DNA from: Bacteroidota bacterium
GTDB lineage: Bacteria > Bacteroidota > Bacteroidia > Bacteroidales > ML635J-15
NCBI GenBank assembly: GCA_029558535.1
Contig: JAKQEK010000513.1
Span: 28,378 to 92,377 of the forward strand
DNA: 64,000 bases
Reading direction: 5' to 3'
Positions 8,551 through 17,949 of this stretch are shown in pieces. Under the pieces are notes generated by a model. It made no database searches and had not been told where the DNA came from. It saw nothing but the letters and a program-made list of their open reading frames with translations. Positions within the stretch are counted from its first letter, which is position 1. Each line of letters begins with the position of its first letter. The position numbers were made by a program, and so were the translations under genes.

Positions 8551-9656
8551 ATTTTGTAAAAATTTATAATACAATCACAAATATAGTCAATTTCTTTGTT
8601 TTTTAAGCCGGGATATATAGGTAAACTAAGTACTTTCTTTTTAATCTCCTTACTCGCAGATAGGTCGTGAGTTATATGTCTGAAATCTCTTAAAAGTTTT
8701 TGTTCATGCAGAAGAGGGGTATAATGAATACGCGTTTCTATTCCGTTTTTATTCAAATGGTGCTTAAGTTCGTCTCTTTTTTCTGCAATTATTACAAACT
8801 TGTGATATGTTGAAATACAATTGGATTTTGATTTTACGAACTGTATTTCAGGTATTCGATTTAATTTGTGAATGTATTTTTTTGCAATATCTCTTATACC
8901 TGTAATTATTTCATCAAGATGGTTTAACTGTAGATTAATTAATGCAGCATTGACTTCAGAAATTTTACTATTATATCCCAGCAAGTCAAATTCACCTTGC
9001 TCATTTCGTCCATGGTGTATAAGCTTTTGAAGTTTGTGATAGTATGTATCATTGTTAGTTAGTACTGCACCTCCCGTTCCATAGGCAGAAACTATTTTTG
9101 TCGGATCAAAGCTTAAACAACTAATGTCTCCCTGAGATGCACATGGTATATCATTAAGTTTTGAACCTATTGATTGGGCAGAATCTTCAATTATAAAAAT
9201 GTTTGAATTTGCGCATATTTCTTTTAATTTGCTTAAATCTGTGATATTGCCAAATAATTGAACAAAAATTATCGCTTTTGTTTTTTTAGTTATAATATTA
9301 GTAACAATGTCTAAATTCATATCTAATGAATCAGGTTTTATATCAACAAAAACAGGGATTGCACCACACATTAATATAGGGCTTAAACTTGCGATATATG
9401 AAAATGAAGGTAAAATGACTTCATCTCCAGCTTTTATCCCAACTGTTTTAAGTGCAAAGAAAATAGCATCTGTGCATGAAGCTGTGGTAAGTGCAAATTT
9501 GCGATTACATAAAGTGCAAAGGTTTTGTTCTAAGATTTCGGTATTTTTGTCCCTTATATATTTACCTGATTGTAGTGTTTTAGTGATTAACTCATTAGCT
9601 TCTAGCTCATGTAAATTATAAAAACTATTAAATTTGTTAAAATTTATTCTTTTCAT
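8547..9656 (-). CDS. DegT/DnrJ/EryC1/StrS family PLP sugar aminotransferase
   Basis: 369 residues. The start is the ATG at 9656, sharing one base with the preceding stop (TAATG). Family marks: a threonine-rich PLP-phosphate region (LTTASCTDAIFFAL), an EDSAQSIGS strand, and the Schiff-base lysine in SFDPTKIVSAYGTGGA. The C-terminal IHYTPLLHEQ motif contacts the sugar in this family. The enzyme transfers an amino group from Glu or Gln to a keto-sugar nucleotide. The acyltransferase translated from the overlapping ATGA is the expected next step, together giving an acylamido sugar for the surface glycan. Confidence 0.9.
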   Translation of the reverse strand: MKRINFNKFNSFYNLHELEANELITKTLQSGKYIRDKNTEILEQNLCTLCNRKFALTTASCTDAIFFALKTVGIKAGDEVILPSFSYIASLSPILMCGAIPVFVDIKPDSLDMNLDIVTNIITKKTKAIIFVQLFGNITDLSKLKEICANSNIFIIEDSAQSIGSKLNDIPCASQGDISCLSFDPTKIVSAYGTGGAVLTNNDTYYHKLQKLIHHGRNEQGEFDLLGYNSKISEVNAALINLQLNHLDEIITGIRDIAKKYIHKLNRIPEIQFVKSKSNCISTYHKFVIIAEKRDELKHHLNKNGIETRIHYTPLLHEQKLLRDFRHITHDLSASKEIKKKVLSLPIYPGLKNKEIDYICDCIINFYKI

Positions 9657-10381
9657 TATTTTCTTGACCAAATATTATATTTAAAAATGCAATAAAGTGT
9701 TCTAATTGCATCACTAAATTTTATTTTTTTTCCTTCATTATACGTTCTTCCATAATAAGATATTCCAACTTCAACAAATCTCACATTTTTAATTCTGCTA
9801 AGCTTTGCAGTTATTTCCGGTTCAAATCCGAAACGATTCTCTTTTAAAGCTATTAATTCCAATAATTCTGTTTTAAATGACTTATAACATGTTTCGATAT
9901 CAGATAGATTCAAACCTGTGAGAATATTTGAAAATGTTGTAAAGAATCTGTTAGCAATAAAATGAGTGTAATACAATACTCTTTTTGGTTCTGATCCTTG
10001 AAATCTCGAGCCATATACAACATCTGCCTTGTCTTTTAAAATTGGGTCAATAAGTTTAAAATATTCTGAAGGACTATACTCAAGATCGGCATCCTGTATT
10101 ATTATTATGCCGGAATGACAATGAGAGAACCCTTTCCTAAGGCAAAATCCTTTTCCGAGATTTTTTTCATTTCGCTCAATAATTATATCTTGACTTCGAA
10201 ATGTATTCATTGCTCTCTTAATTTCATTTGCAGTATCGTCTGTAGAGCAATCGTCAACAATAATGATTTTGAAGTCATTATCCAATGTCTTTATTGTTTC
10301 TGTTATGCTTTTTATAACTTGAAAAATAGTTGATTCTTCATTGTATACAGGAATGATAATATTTATTTGTGTTTTAGTCAG
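9656..10381 (-). CDS. Family 2 glycosyltransferase, start codon unclear
   Basis: DPM1-like GT-A enzyme: IIVDDCSTDDT, the DADLEYSP (DxD) metal-binding site and GSRF are plain. The conserved N-terminal strand (INIIIPVYNEEST, a GT2 hallmark) is encoded without a stop upstream to about 10381, but no ATG, GTG or TTG precedes it in frame. The first possible starts are CTG at 10381 or ATT at 10384; the first TTG (10285) would delete the strand. An ATG at about 10413 in another frame would connect if one base were missing. I therefore mark the end at the CTG and treat it as either a rare start or a frameshift. It probably loads a lipid-linked sugar or elongates the glycan. Lies between the membrane glycosyltransferase and the aminotransferase. 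Confidence 0.75.
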   Translation of the reverse strand: MTKTQINIIIPVYNEESTIFQVIKSITETIKTLDNDFKIIIVDDCSTDDTANEIKRAMNTFRSQDIIIERNEKNLGKGFCLRKGFSHCHSGIIIIQDADLEYSPSEYFKLIDPILKDKADVVYGSRFQGSEPKRVLYYTHFIANRFFTTFSNILTGLNLSDIETCYKSFKTELLELIALKENRFGFEPEITAKLSRIKNVRFVEVGISYYGRTYNEGKKIKFSDAIRTLYCIFKYNIWSRK

Positions 10382-10435
10382 AATGTTGAATTTATTGTTT
10401 AATGCGAAATTAACATTATTTTATTATATCTCGAA

Positions 10436-12727
10436 TTATTTAGAGTATCTTCCTAACCGATGGATAAATTTTTGTATTGATATATTTACTACAATTACTA
10501 TCGAAATAAAAGTGTAGGAAACTATTAAATACAGTGGAAATATGTAATATAAAGAGTAGCGACCTAATGCAAAAGTTACAACAGTAAAACATACCAAACT
10601 CAATATTAAAAACGTAAACTCAATCGGGAGTTTAATTTCTTTTATAATCTTTCTTGAAAATGATAGTATGCAAAGTGTTATAATTGTAGCAATATTTGCA
10701 ACTGTTGGATTAACAAAACTTAACAATATTATTAGAAGCATTAGAGCCATAAAAATCCCATATTTTCTTGGTTTGAAATTTAATAGATTAATAATTATAA
10801 AAAGTGAGATAAAAAGAGGTAATATTTTGAAAACAAACAACTCTGAAAAAATCTTTTTAAGTTTAGAATAAGATACAGTAAAGATTTTGTTAGGATATTT
10901 TGAATAAAATTTAATAACTGATGTGATGAAGGACTTATTGTTAATATTGTCTGACTGGTAAAAACTTGATTTATATATTCTCCACTCAGGGTGCATTCCT
11001 CCATCCGTAACATATTCGTTATGCATATCCAAACCTGTATTAATAGGTATGATTGAAATTATAAAAAAATAATCAGGTAATTCTGAATTCATCTTTAACA
11101 AAGCGAGCCTTATAGTTTTTAATGAGTAATTGTCACAATTCCTAATATCTATTGCTTGTGTTTTTTCAATCACAGGACTTAATACTTCATTAAATGAATT
11201 AATGTCTGACCCATCTAGTGGGTATAAAAATTCATAAATATATCTTCCGTAATCACAATTCGTCATTTTTTTGTTAATTGCACAATAATCAATACCATTT
11301 TCAATGTCTTTTAACAAAAGTCGTGATTCATATTTGTTTTTCTTGTGTTGTACTATAGCATAAATATTGTAAGGAGCCCAAATCAGAACAAAAGTGGTAA
11401 AAAGTACTATACCTTTTTTTATAATCGAATAATCCTTGTGGATTATAATTTTAATTAATAAATCAGAGAATAAAAAGATTACAAAAAACATCAGACTGCT
11501 CTTAATTAAGAAACTGAAACCTAATAAAACCCCTAATAAAATCGCATTGAGATATTTAAAATCTTTTCTAAACCTAATATATTGAAATAATATTAAAATA
11601 TTTATTGAAATCGTTGCTACATCAGGAGTAAGATATAATATTGTTTTAATTGTAAGAAGTAACATAAATGGCATAGAAATTAAACCTGCCCAAAGTCCTT
11701 TTAAATTCCAAATTTCATAGCCAATAAGTGGTAAAAAACTTAATGAGGCTATCAAGAGGAATAATTGAAAGTATTTAATGTATAATGGGGAATTGTCGAA
11801 AATCTTATAAATTGTGCCAACAAAATAGGGATAAGCCGGAAATCTATGTAAACACTGAATGCCTGACAAATAATGTAACTTGTTTCTCGCCTCGCTATTT
11901 CGTACAGGTGATTTATTTTTGTCAAAATTCAATTTGTAATTTATTGAGCTATCAAGTATCCCATTTATATTATGCTTGTTTTTTTGTGCAAAATTTACCG
12001 AAATTGTTTGATAATCTATTTGATCAACATTTAATTCAATATGGACTAAATCGTCCATTTTTTGAACTACCTGATTAATTATATTTATTTGTGAATTCCA
12101 AAAAGCAAATGTGCATATAGATAGAAAAAACAGACTGAGTATATAGATTCTTAATTTAGAATTAATTAGATTTCTAATGGGGTTATCAAACTCTGTTTTT
12201 AAATATTTATTAATAATTATTGTTATTGCAATTAAAAAAACGATCAATATTATTGTACAGATGATTATAACTGTTTTATTGGTTGATAACAATTTAAATA
12301 GGTCAAAGAGTTTTCTTGATTTATTATATTTGGGGAGCTTATTAAAATTATAAATCAAAGTTTCATTTGGTTGAATTGTAATAATATCAGATATTACCGT
12401 ATCGTTAGACAATAATATTTTTACATTAATCACATCATCATAAGAACTTTTAAATGAGATTGAACTGTAGAATCTTGGATAAGAATGATCAAAATAATCA
12501 TTTTTATTTGGACTTTCGATAATGTTGTAAAAGGGTGTTAACCCTGTAACGTTAAGGGATTTGATTTTAGTTGTATCATTCATGTTTACAACTAAAACAC
12601 TTCCATAATAATTAGCTTTACTTAAATAATAAAATGTAGTAATGAGAGCTAGTAGAGGAAATATAAAATATACTATTACTAATAATTTCAACAGTTTATA
12701 TTTTATATTATTTTTTTTCTCTATCAC
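10436..12727 (-). CDS. Polytopic GT-C-type glycosyltransferase with N-terminal extracytoplasmic domain
   Basis: 763 residues, GTG start at 12727. TM1 lies at about residues 12-35, a beta-rich non-membrane segment at about 36-150, TM2 at about 150-172 and TM3 at about 190-212, followed by many further membrane helices and a ~140-residue soluble loop near the middle. The stretch around RFPAYPYFVGTIY, with helices on both sides, resembles the ArnT/PMT-like glycosyltransferase fold (GT-C) that uses polyprenyl-phosphate sugars outside the membrane. The N-terminal domain between TM1 and TM2 is unusual and recurs in the membrane protein at 28732. First gene of the minus-strand run to 6441. Function at the family level is moderate; donor and acceptor unknown. 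Confidence 0.65.
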   Translation of the reverse strand: MIEKKNNIKYKLLKLLVIVYFIFPLLALITTFYYLSKANYYGSVLVVNMNDTTKIKSLNVTGLTPFYNIIESPNKNDYFDHSYPRFYSSISFKSSYDDVINVKILLSNDTVISDIITIQPNETLIYNFNKLPKYNKSRKLFDLFKLLSTNKTVIIICTIILIVFLIAITIIINKYLKTEFDNPIRNLINSKLRIYILSLFFLSICTFAFWNSQINIINQVVQKMDDLVHIELNVDQIDYQTISVNFAQKNKHNINGILDSSINYKLNFDKNKSPVRNSEARNKLHYLSGIQCLHRFPAYPYFVGTIYKIFDNSPLYIKYFQLFLLIASLSFLPLIGYEIWNLKGLWAGLISMPFMLLLTIKTILYLTPDVATISINILILFQYIRFRKDFKYLNAILLGVLLGFSFLIKSSLMFFVIFLFSDLLIKIIIHKDYSIIKKGIVLFTTFVLIWAPYNIYAIVQHKKNKYESRLLLKDIENGIDYCAINKKMTNCDYGRYIYEFLYPLDGSDINSFNEVLSPVIEKTQAIDIRNCDNYSLKTIRLALLKMNSELPDYFFIISIIPINTGLDMHNEYVTDGGMHPEWRIYKSSFYQSDNINNKSFITSVIKFYSKYPNKIFTVSYSKLKKIFSELFVFKILPLFISLFIIINLLNFKPRKYGIFMALMLLIILLSFVNPTVANIATIITLCILSFSRKIIKEIKLPIEFTFLILSLVCFTVVTFALGRYSLYYIFPLYLIVSYTFISIVIVVNISIQKFIHRLGRYSK

Positions 12728-12927
12728 AATAACAATTATATATATTTATGTTAACAAAAATAGATAATATTTTTTTAAGCACGTTTATTAAAGCAATCTT
12801 TTATAGAGCATTCATTCTTAGTAGAAATAAGATTAGTGTATTTTTAATCAAGAATCTAGTTATTATTTTGATTTTATGATATAAACAGTATTTAATTGAA
12901 AAAATATTATTTTTGTAATAAAAAAGG

Positions 12928-13830
12928 ATGTCATATTATTTCAGGCAATGGCCGGGCAGCGTATTATCCCGTTTTATTAGAATGTTACACATTTTATTTT
13001 TGGAAACAAAGAGGTCTCTGTTAGGCACAAAGTATATTGCAGAATTTGATATCACTAATGATTGTAATTTAAGATGTAAGCATTGTTATCACTTTAGGTT
13101 TGATAAAAATCCTAAGCATGATGAGATTAGTGTAAATCAGTGGAGGAATAAATTTAAAGAGCTTAGAAAGCAAGGTGTGCGTAGAATATTATTGATTGGT
13201 GGTGAACCAACTTTAAGAATGGATATAATTGAAGAAGCATCAAAACACTTTAAATATATTGATATTTGTTCAAATGGTACAATAAAAATAGATGAAAGGC
13301 TAAAGAAATTAAAAATATTTATTTCAATTGATGGGACAAAAGAACATAATGATAGTATCAGAGGTGCAGGGACATTTGATAAAGTGCTTCAGAATTATCG
13401 AGGCGATAAAAGGGTGGTTTTAAGTATGACAATTACTCAAGCAAATTGGCAATATCTTGAATATGTTGTAAAATTATCAATAGAAAATGGGAACCTTGGT
13501 GTTTCTTGTGATGTATATACCCCATCACCGCATATTAGAGAAAAAGATATTCTATATGTTACACCAGATGTTCGAAAAAAGGTAATCAATGAATTTAGGC
13601 ATATAAAAAAAGAATATCCGTCATATTTTTTGATGAGTAATAGTGCAATCAAATGGTTTGAGTTCCCTGATCACAAGACACATGCTTGCTATTGGAATCA
13701 GGCAGTATTACATTTTGACGCAGAAATGAACAAAAGAATTAGTTGTAAGGATCTTGATTGTTGTAATTGTGGACATTTTGCTCAAGCAAATTTGAGCCCT
13801 TTAAATTTTTTAATAAAAAAGCGTTACTGA
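12928..13830 (+). CDS. Radical SAM protein with compact Cys-rich C-terminus
   Basis: 300 residues, ATG at 12928 preceded by AAAAAGG, a purine-rich site. A helical N-terminal 35 residues precede C46-x3-C50-x2-C53 (CNLRCKHC) and LIGGEPT, the SAM-binding GGE motif. The C-terminus has C-Y-W-N-Q and then CKDLDCCNCG, too few and too closely spaced for a full SPASM domain but consistent with one auxiliary cluster. It is not a paralogue of the twitch-type proteins. Stands alone on the plus strand between two minus-strand operons, converging with the B12-type pair 16 bases downstream. Substrate unknown. Confidence 0.78.
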   Translation: MSYYFRQWPGSVLSRFIRMLHILFLETKRSLLGTKYIAEFDITNDCNLRCKHCYHFRFDKNPKHDEISVNQWRNKFKELRKQGVRRILLIGGEPTLRMDIIEEASKHFKYIDICSNGTIKIDERLKKLKIFISIDGTKEHNDSIRGAGTFDKVLQNYRGDKRVVLSMTITQANWQYLEYVVKLSIENGNLGVSCDVYTPSPHIREKDILYVTPDVRKKVINEFRHIKKEYPSYFLMSNSAIKWFEFPDHKTHACYWNQAVLHFDAEMNKRISCKDLDCCNCGHFAQANLSPLNFLIKKRY

Positions 13831-13846
13831 CATTAAGTGACTATAA

Positions 13847-15283
13847 TTATTTTTCATGTCTTTGTAAACAAAATGTAATAATTCTTATAATAGCTTCTTT
13901 GATATTGAATAATGCAACTTTGTTAGTCAGTTTTTTCAAATGTTTGAGAATTATTGCTGGATGAAAGTAGAATGATACCCAAAATTTCCTAAAATATTTA
14001 TATATTTGTTTTTCTGAGAAATTATTTAATTCTACAATTGCACTTGCACCTGTATATTTTGACCAATCATAAGTTTTGATTCGGTTTTGATTTTTTGCCC
14101 ATTTGAAGAAAGGTGTTCCGGGACCGGGCGTGGCTATAAGTACATTTATAAAATCAGGTTTAAGTTTTAAAATCATTTTTATTGACGACTCACATGCTTT
14201 AGTACTATCACCAATATTACCAACCATCATCGACAACCTTACAGAAATACCGAATTCTTGTGTCATTTTTATAATACTGATAGACTGTTCAGATGTGATG
14301 TTTTTTTTAATTGTTTTTAAAACGTTATCGTCAAAGCTTTCTATTCCGTACATAATTTGATGACATCCAGATTCTTTCATTATTTTCAATAATTCTCTGT
14401 CTATAGTATCAACTCTGGAATAGCAATGCCAAGTAATATTTGTTTTGTTGGTTATAAGTAAATTGCAAAATTCAATAACTGAATTTTTATATGCTGTAAA
14501 GGTATCATCAACAAAGACAAAGTCAATTATTCCAAAATTGGTTTTCAAGTAGTTAATTTCTTCAAATATTTTTTGAGGGGATTTTTGAAATCCTCCATTA
14601 CCAATAGTCTTTGTGCAGAAGAAACAATTATTATTACACCCTCTGGAAAAACTTACAATAAATGATGGTAAACGTATAAACGATCCTATTGGAGGACGAT
14701 ATTTTTTTATTTCTAATAAATCATACGCTGGCATCGGCAATTTGTCCAGATTTGTTATTCTTTCTCTCGGTAGTGTTTGTACAATATTTCCTTTTTTGTT
14801 TAAATACGCAATACCTTTTATTGTTTCGAGAGGTTTTTGCGATAAAATTTCTTCTAGAGTTATTTCACCTTCATTCATTACCACAATATCAACTTCTGAT
14901 TGCAGTATAACTTCTTCTGGTAGAAATGTCGCGTGAGGACCTCCTGCCAAAATTGTACAGTTGGGAATTATTTGTCTAACAATTTTTGAAAGATCATAAC
15001 ATTGATGTGCAGTTGGAGTACAGACATAAAAACCAACATATATACTTTTATGTTTTTTTTCTGCATAAATTGAATGTAAAATTTTATTAAAAGCTTCAGG
15101 AGTTTCTGCTTGAACACCGCAATCGAGTATTGCGGTGTCAAAACCTTTTTCCCTAATCCAACCTGATAACATAGCTAGATTTAATGGCGGATCTTTCTGT
15201 CTAACCATCATTAGAAGGTTTTTCTTACCAGGGTTGAATACGGGTGAAACTAATAAACAGAATATGTTGTTTAGGTCGTTCAT
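13847..15283 (-). CDS. B12-binding-domain-type radical SAM protein (tandem copy A)
   Basis: 478 residues. The ATG at 15283 shares its first base with the previous stop (TAATG), which decides the start. Residues 1-150 form a cobalamin-binding-like Rossmann domain (PPLNLAMLSGWIREKG, ILAGGPHATFLPEE), without a DxHxxG ligand motif (ILDCGVQ in its place). The radical SAM motif is C216-x3-C220-x2-C223 (CNNNCFFC). Typical class B segments IMYGIESFDD and PGPGTPFFKW follow. It is strikingly similar to the next protein along its whole length, with cluster cysteines at the same residue numbers, so the two arose by duplication. Likely a methylase or C-C/C-S bond-forming enzyme; substrate unknown. Confidence 0.82.
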   Translation of the reverse strand: MNDLNNIFCLLVSPVFNPGKKNLLMMVRQKDPPLNLAMLSGWIREKGFDTAILDCGVQAETPEAFNKILHSIYAEKKHKSIYVGFYVCTPTAHQCYDLSKIVRQIIPNCTILAGGPHATFLPEEVILQSEVDIVVMNEGEITLEEILSQKPLETIKGIAYLNKKGNIVQTLPRERITNLDKLPMPAYDLLEIKKYRPPIGSFIRLPSFIVSFSRGCNNNCFFCTKTIGNGGFQKSPQKIFEEINYLKTNFGIIDFVFVDDTFTAYKNSVIEFCNLLITNKTNITWHCYSRVDTIDRELLKIMKESGCHQIMYGIESFDDNVLKTIKKNITSEQSISIIKMTQEFGISVRLSMMVGNIGDSTKACESSIKMILKLKPDFINVLIATPGPGTPFFKWAKNQNRIKTYDWSKYTGASAIVELNNFSEKQIYKYFRKFWVSFYFHPAIILKHLKKLTNKVALFNIKEAIIRIITFCLQRHEK

Positions 15284-16722
15284 TATTGTTTTTTTTTCCA
15301 GCTCCAAAATACGGGTACAAAACTAAATAAGCCAAGTATATAAATTTTAAATCCTTTATAGGTTGATAAAGAAAACAATTTTCTCAATAAAAAACGATAA
15401 TTAAAATAAAAACAGTAATATGTTTTGTAATAATATTTTTTTAACTCCTTTTCTGTTAGTGTTTCATGTTTAGAAACCATGTAGTTTCCATCATATTTTG
15501 ACCAGTCTTTAGTAAGAATGAGATTTTCTTTTAAATTATCTCTAAACAATTGAGAACCTGGTAAAGGGGTTGTGATTGTAACTTGTAATAAATCAGGTTG
15601 TAGTTTTTGCAACATTTTAATATTATGATTAATTGTACTTTTTGTGTCTGAAGGATTTCCAATCATAATTGCAACTCTCACAACAATATTAGACTTTTTA
15701 GTCCAAATAATAGCATCAATGTTGTTTTTTGTATTAGTTCTTTTGTTTATTGAAGTAAGCACCTCATCATTGAAACTCTCTATTCCATACAGTACTTGTA
15801 TACAACCAGCCTGTTTCATTTTTGATAATAAGTCAGGAGTTACACAATCTGCTCTTGAAGAACAAGTCCAAGTAATATTTATATTTTGTGTAATTATTTT
15901 ATGGCAGAACTCATTAATTAGTTTTTTATTTGAAGTAAACGTGTCATCGTAGAACAAGAAATGCTGGATGTTAAAGTTGTTTTTCAAATATAATATTTCA
16001 TTTAATAAGTACTCCGGAGTTTTAAATGAAACGCCAGGTGCAAAACATTTGCTACAAAATGTACAATTTCCAATGCAACCTCTTGAGGCGAGAATTAATG
16101 ACGAAGGCACAACTTTTTTTAATCCAACAAATTGTCCTATAAATGGCTTTGAGAGCCCCATAGGAACAAGGTCATAAGCAGGTATTGGTAAATCATCAAG
16201 CTTTTTAATTCTTGGAGCATTTTGATTGTGTATTATCTCTTTATTTCTTGTGTAGGATATCCCTTTTATTTCTTCAAGGGGTTTGTTTTGTAATATAGCC
16301 AATAACTGTGTTTCCCCTTCACCACGTACCACTATTGAAGCATTAATATCATTTAATGATTCTTCTGGAAGGGCAGATGGATGAGCACCTCCAACTATAA
16401 TTCTTGTTTCTGATAACTCATGTATTAGATTTTCAATTATTTCTTTTGTATCATAATATGTAAGAGTAGTTATTGAGAAGCCAATATTTGGTATTTGGTG
16501 ATGTTTAAATAATTCCTTAATCCGAATGATTATTTCTGAATTACTTAAAGCTTCAAGCGTTCCATCAATAATATATGGGGTAAATCCATGCTCTCGAATA
16601 TAGGATGCTAAAGACAAAATACCTATTGATGGAAATCTTCTTTCGATTTGTTTCCAGATTGCACCATTATTGTTTGTTCCCGGTACTGAAACTAAAAGTA
16701 TATCTATTTTTGTTTTAGCCAT
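15283..16722 (-). CDS. B12-binding-domain-type radical SAM protein (tandem copy B)
   Basis: 479 residues, ATG start at 16722. N-terminal domain with SIGILSLASYIREHG and IIVGGAHPSALPEES, again with no DxHxxG motif (IIDGTLE at that place). Cluster cysteines C216, C220 and C223 (CIGNCTFC), then YGIESFNDE and PLPGSQLF. The C-terminal ~60 residues are rich in Tyr and Phe (KKYYYKTYYCFYFNY) and may lie against the membrane, which would suit a lipid or lipid-linked substrate; this is inference. Forms a two-gene operon with copy A by a one-base overlap. Confidence 0.82.
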   Translation of the reverse strand: MAKTKIDILLVSVPGTNNNGAIWKQIERRFPSIGILSLASYIREHGFTPYIIDGTLEALSNSEIIIRIKELFKHHQIPNIGFSITTLTYYDTKEIIENLIHELSETRIIVGGAHPSALPEESLNDINASIVVRGEGETQLLAILQNKPLEEIKGISYTRNKEIIHNQNAPRIKKLDDLPIPAYDLVPMGLSKPFIGQFVGLKKVVPSSLILASRGCIGNCTFCSKCFAPGVSFKTPEYLLNEILYLKNNFNIQHFLFYDDTFTSNKKLINEFCHKIITQNINITWTCSSRADCVTPDLLSKMKQAGCIQVLYGIESFNDEVLTSINKRTNTKNNIDAIIWTKKSNIVVRVAIMIGNPSDTKSTINHNIKMLQKLQPDLLQVTITTPLPGSQLFRDNLKENLILTKDWSKYDGNYMVSKHETLTEKELKKYYYKTYYCFYFNYRFLLRKLFSLSTYKGFKIYILGLFSFVPVFWSWKKKQ

Positions 16723-16845
16723 TTAGATGAACTTGAAAATCTAGTTATAAATCCCTAAACTAAAATCAAGGACTTAATATGAAGTTGCAAATATAAGCAA
16801 TTGTCATATAATATTTCCAGAAGAAAAATTTATAGTTTATTGAGA

Positions 16846-17703
16846 TCAATTAACTGAAATTACTTTTATGATAATGTAAGAGATTCCACCTACAAAATAT
16901 ACAATGCGGTATAAAAATCTTATTACGAAAATATTTGATTTATATCTTTTTATAAACGAAATAAGAATTAGTAAGTGTAAAATAGAAGGAAAGAAAAAGG
17001 TTATAAAGGGATTAAAATCAATTACTGTAAAAGCAAAAAGAGATGCCCAAAAAAAACTGTTGAATATAACCAGCAAAACTATACTAATATATGAATTCTT
17101 ATAACCGAATTTTATAGGATTTGTGTTTGCACCTGATTTTTTATCTGCATCATAATCAATAATTTCGTGCATAATGTGTCCGGAACTAAATGCAATAGAA
17201 AAGAATAAAGCTATTAATATTGTTTCTAATGTGAAGGCCGAAAAAATTATCCAGGCTATTGTAAAGTGTAATATTTGTCCAACAAAGTGAACAAGTGTTC
17301 CATATATAGCTTTTTGTTTTAGGCCGTTTTTTGGGTTAGAATAAAATATCCATAAAACAATTATAGTTAAACATAACAAAATTGCATATTTGTTTAGTAT
17401 ATAACTTAATATTAAAGAAAGAAGAGAAAAAATCAAAGAAACAATGTAAAAGACTTTTGGACTTAGATTCTTGAGGTTTTTTAATCTTAAATTATTTATA
17501 TCTTGTGATTTGCCTGCTGCTGCATTAAAGCTGTAAACAGATAAAACTATAAATATGCTTAAAATTGACAAGCCTGTGAATTTTAGCAAAGTAGAGTAGT
17601 TGAATTCATCAATAGCAAAAAAACTTCCAATAATAAAAAACCCACTCATCATAATTACTTCTGAAAGTCTTAAAGCTTGCCAATATTTTTTGAAGTTTAT
17701 CAA
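16846..17703 (-). CDS. UbiA-family prenyltransferase
   Basis: 285 residues with 8-9 hydrophobic helices. The second aspartate motif of UbiA enzymes is clear (HEIIDYDADKKSGANT, around residue 180); the first is weaker (FNAAAGKSQDINN, around residue 60), with Asn and Asp in place but fewer acids than usual. UbiA proteins join a prenyl diphosphate to an aromatic or sugar acceptor in the membrane. In glycan loci, relatives build prenyl-phosphate ribose or similar lipid-linked sugars. The start used here is a TTG at 17703; the first ATG (17652) would lose the N-terminal helix. Single gene on the minus strand; divergent from the radical SAM gene at 17950, with no recognisable signal in the 246 bases between them. 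Confidence 0.7.
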   Translation of the reverse strand: MINFKKYWQALRLSEVIMMSGFFIIGSFFAIDEFNYSTLLKFTGLSILSIFIVLSVYSFNAAAGKSQDINNLRLKNLKNLSPKVFYIVSLIFSLLSLILSYILNKYAILLCLTIIVLWIFYSNPKNGLKQKAIYGTLVHFVGQILHFTIAWIIFSAFTLETILIALFFSIAFSSGHIMHEIIDYDADKKSGANTNPIKFGYKNSYISIVLLVIFNSFFWASLFAFTVIDFNPFITFFFPSILHLLILISFIKRYKSNIFVIRFLYRIVYFVGGISYIIIKVISVN

Positions 17704-17949
17704 AATTGAATTTTCTTAAGCAAATTTAATTCATCAAAACAAATATATGTATTTTATTAATATGGTATTGTGTTTTATATAACGGAGTTCGAATTTAATT
17801 CTATAAATGGACGTATTAATGTTGATAATATATTTCTAGATTTTTAAGATATAAATTTAATGGCGATTTGGACAAATTTGAATGAACTGTGAATTATTGT
17901 TAATATTATTCTTATAGTTTATATCTTAGCACATAAAATATTAATAAAG

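Noticed and set aside
14613..14936. 107-residue plus-strand reading frame inside the B12-type radical SAM gene
   Set aside because: It is the reverse of a clearly conserved radical SAM gene, with no start signal or recognisable product.
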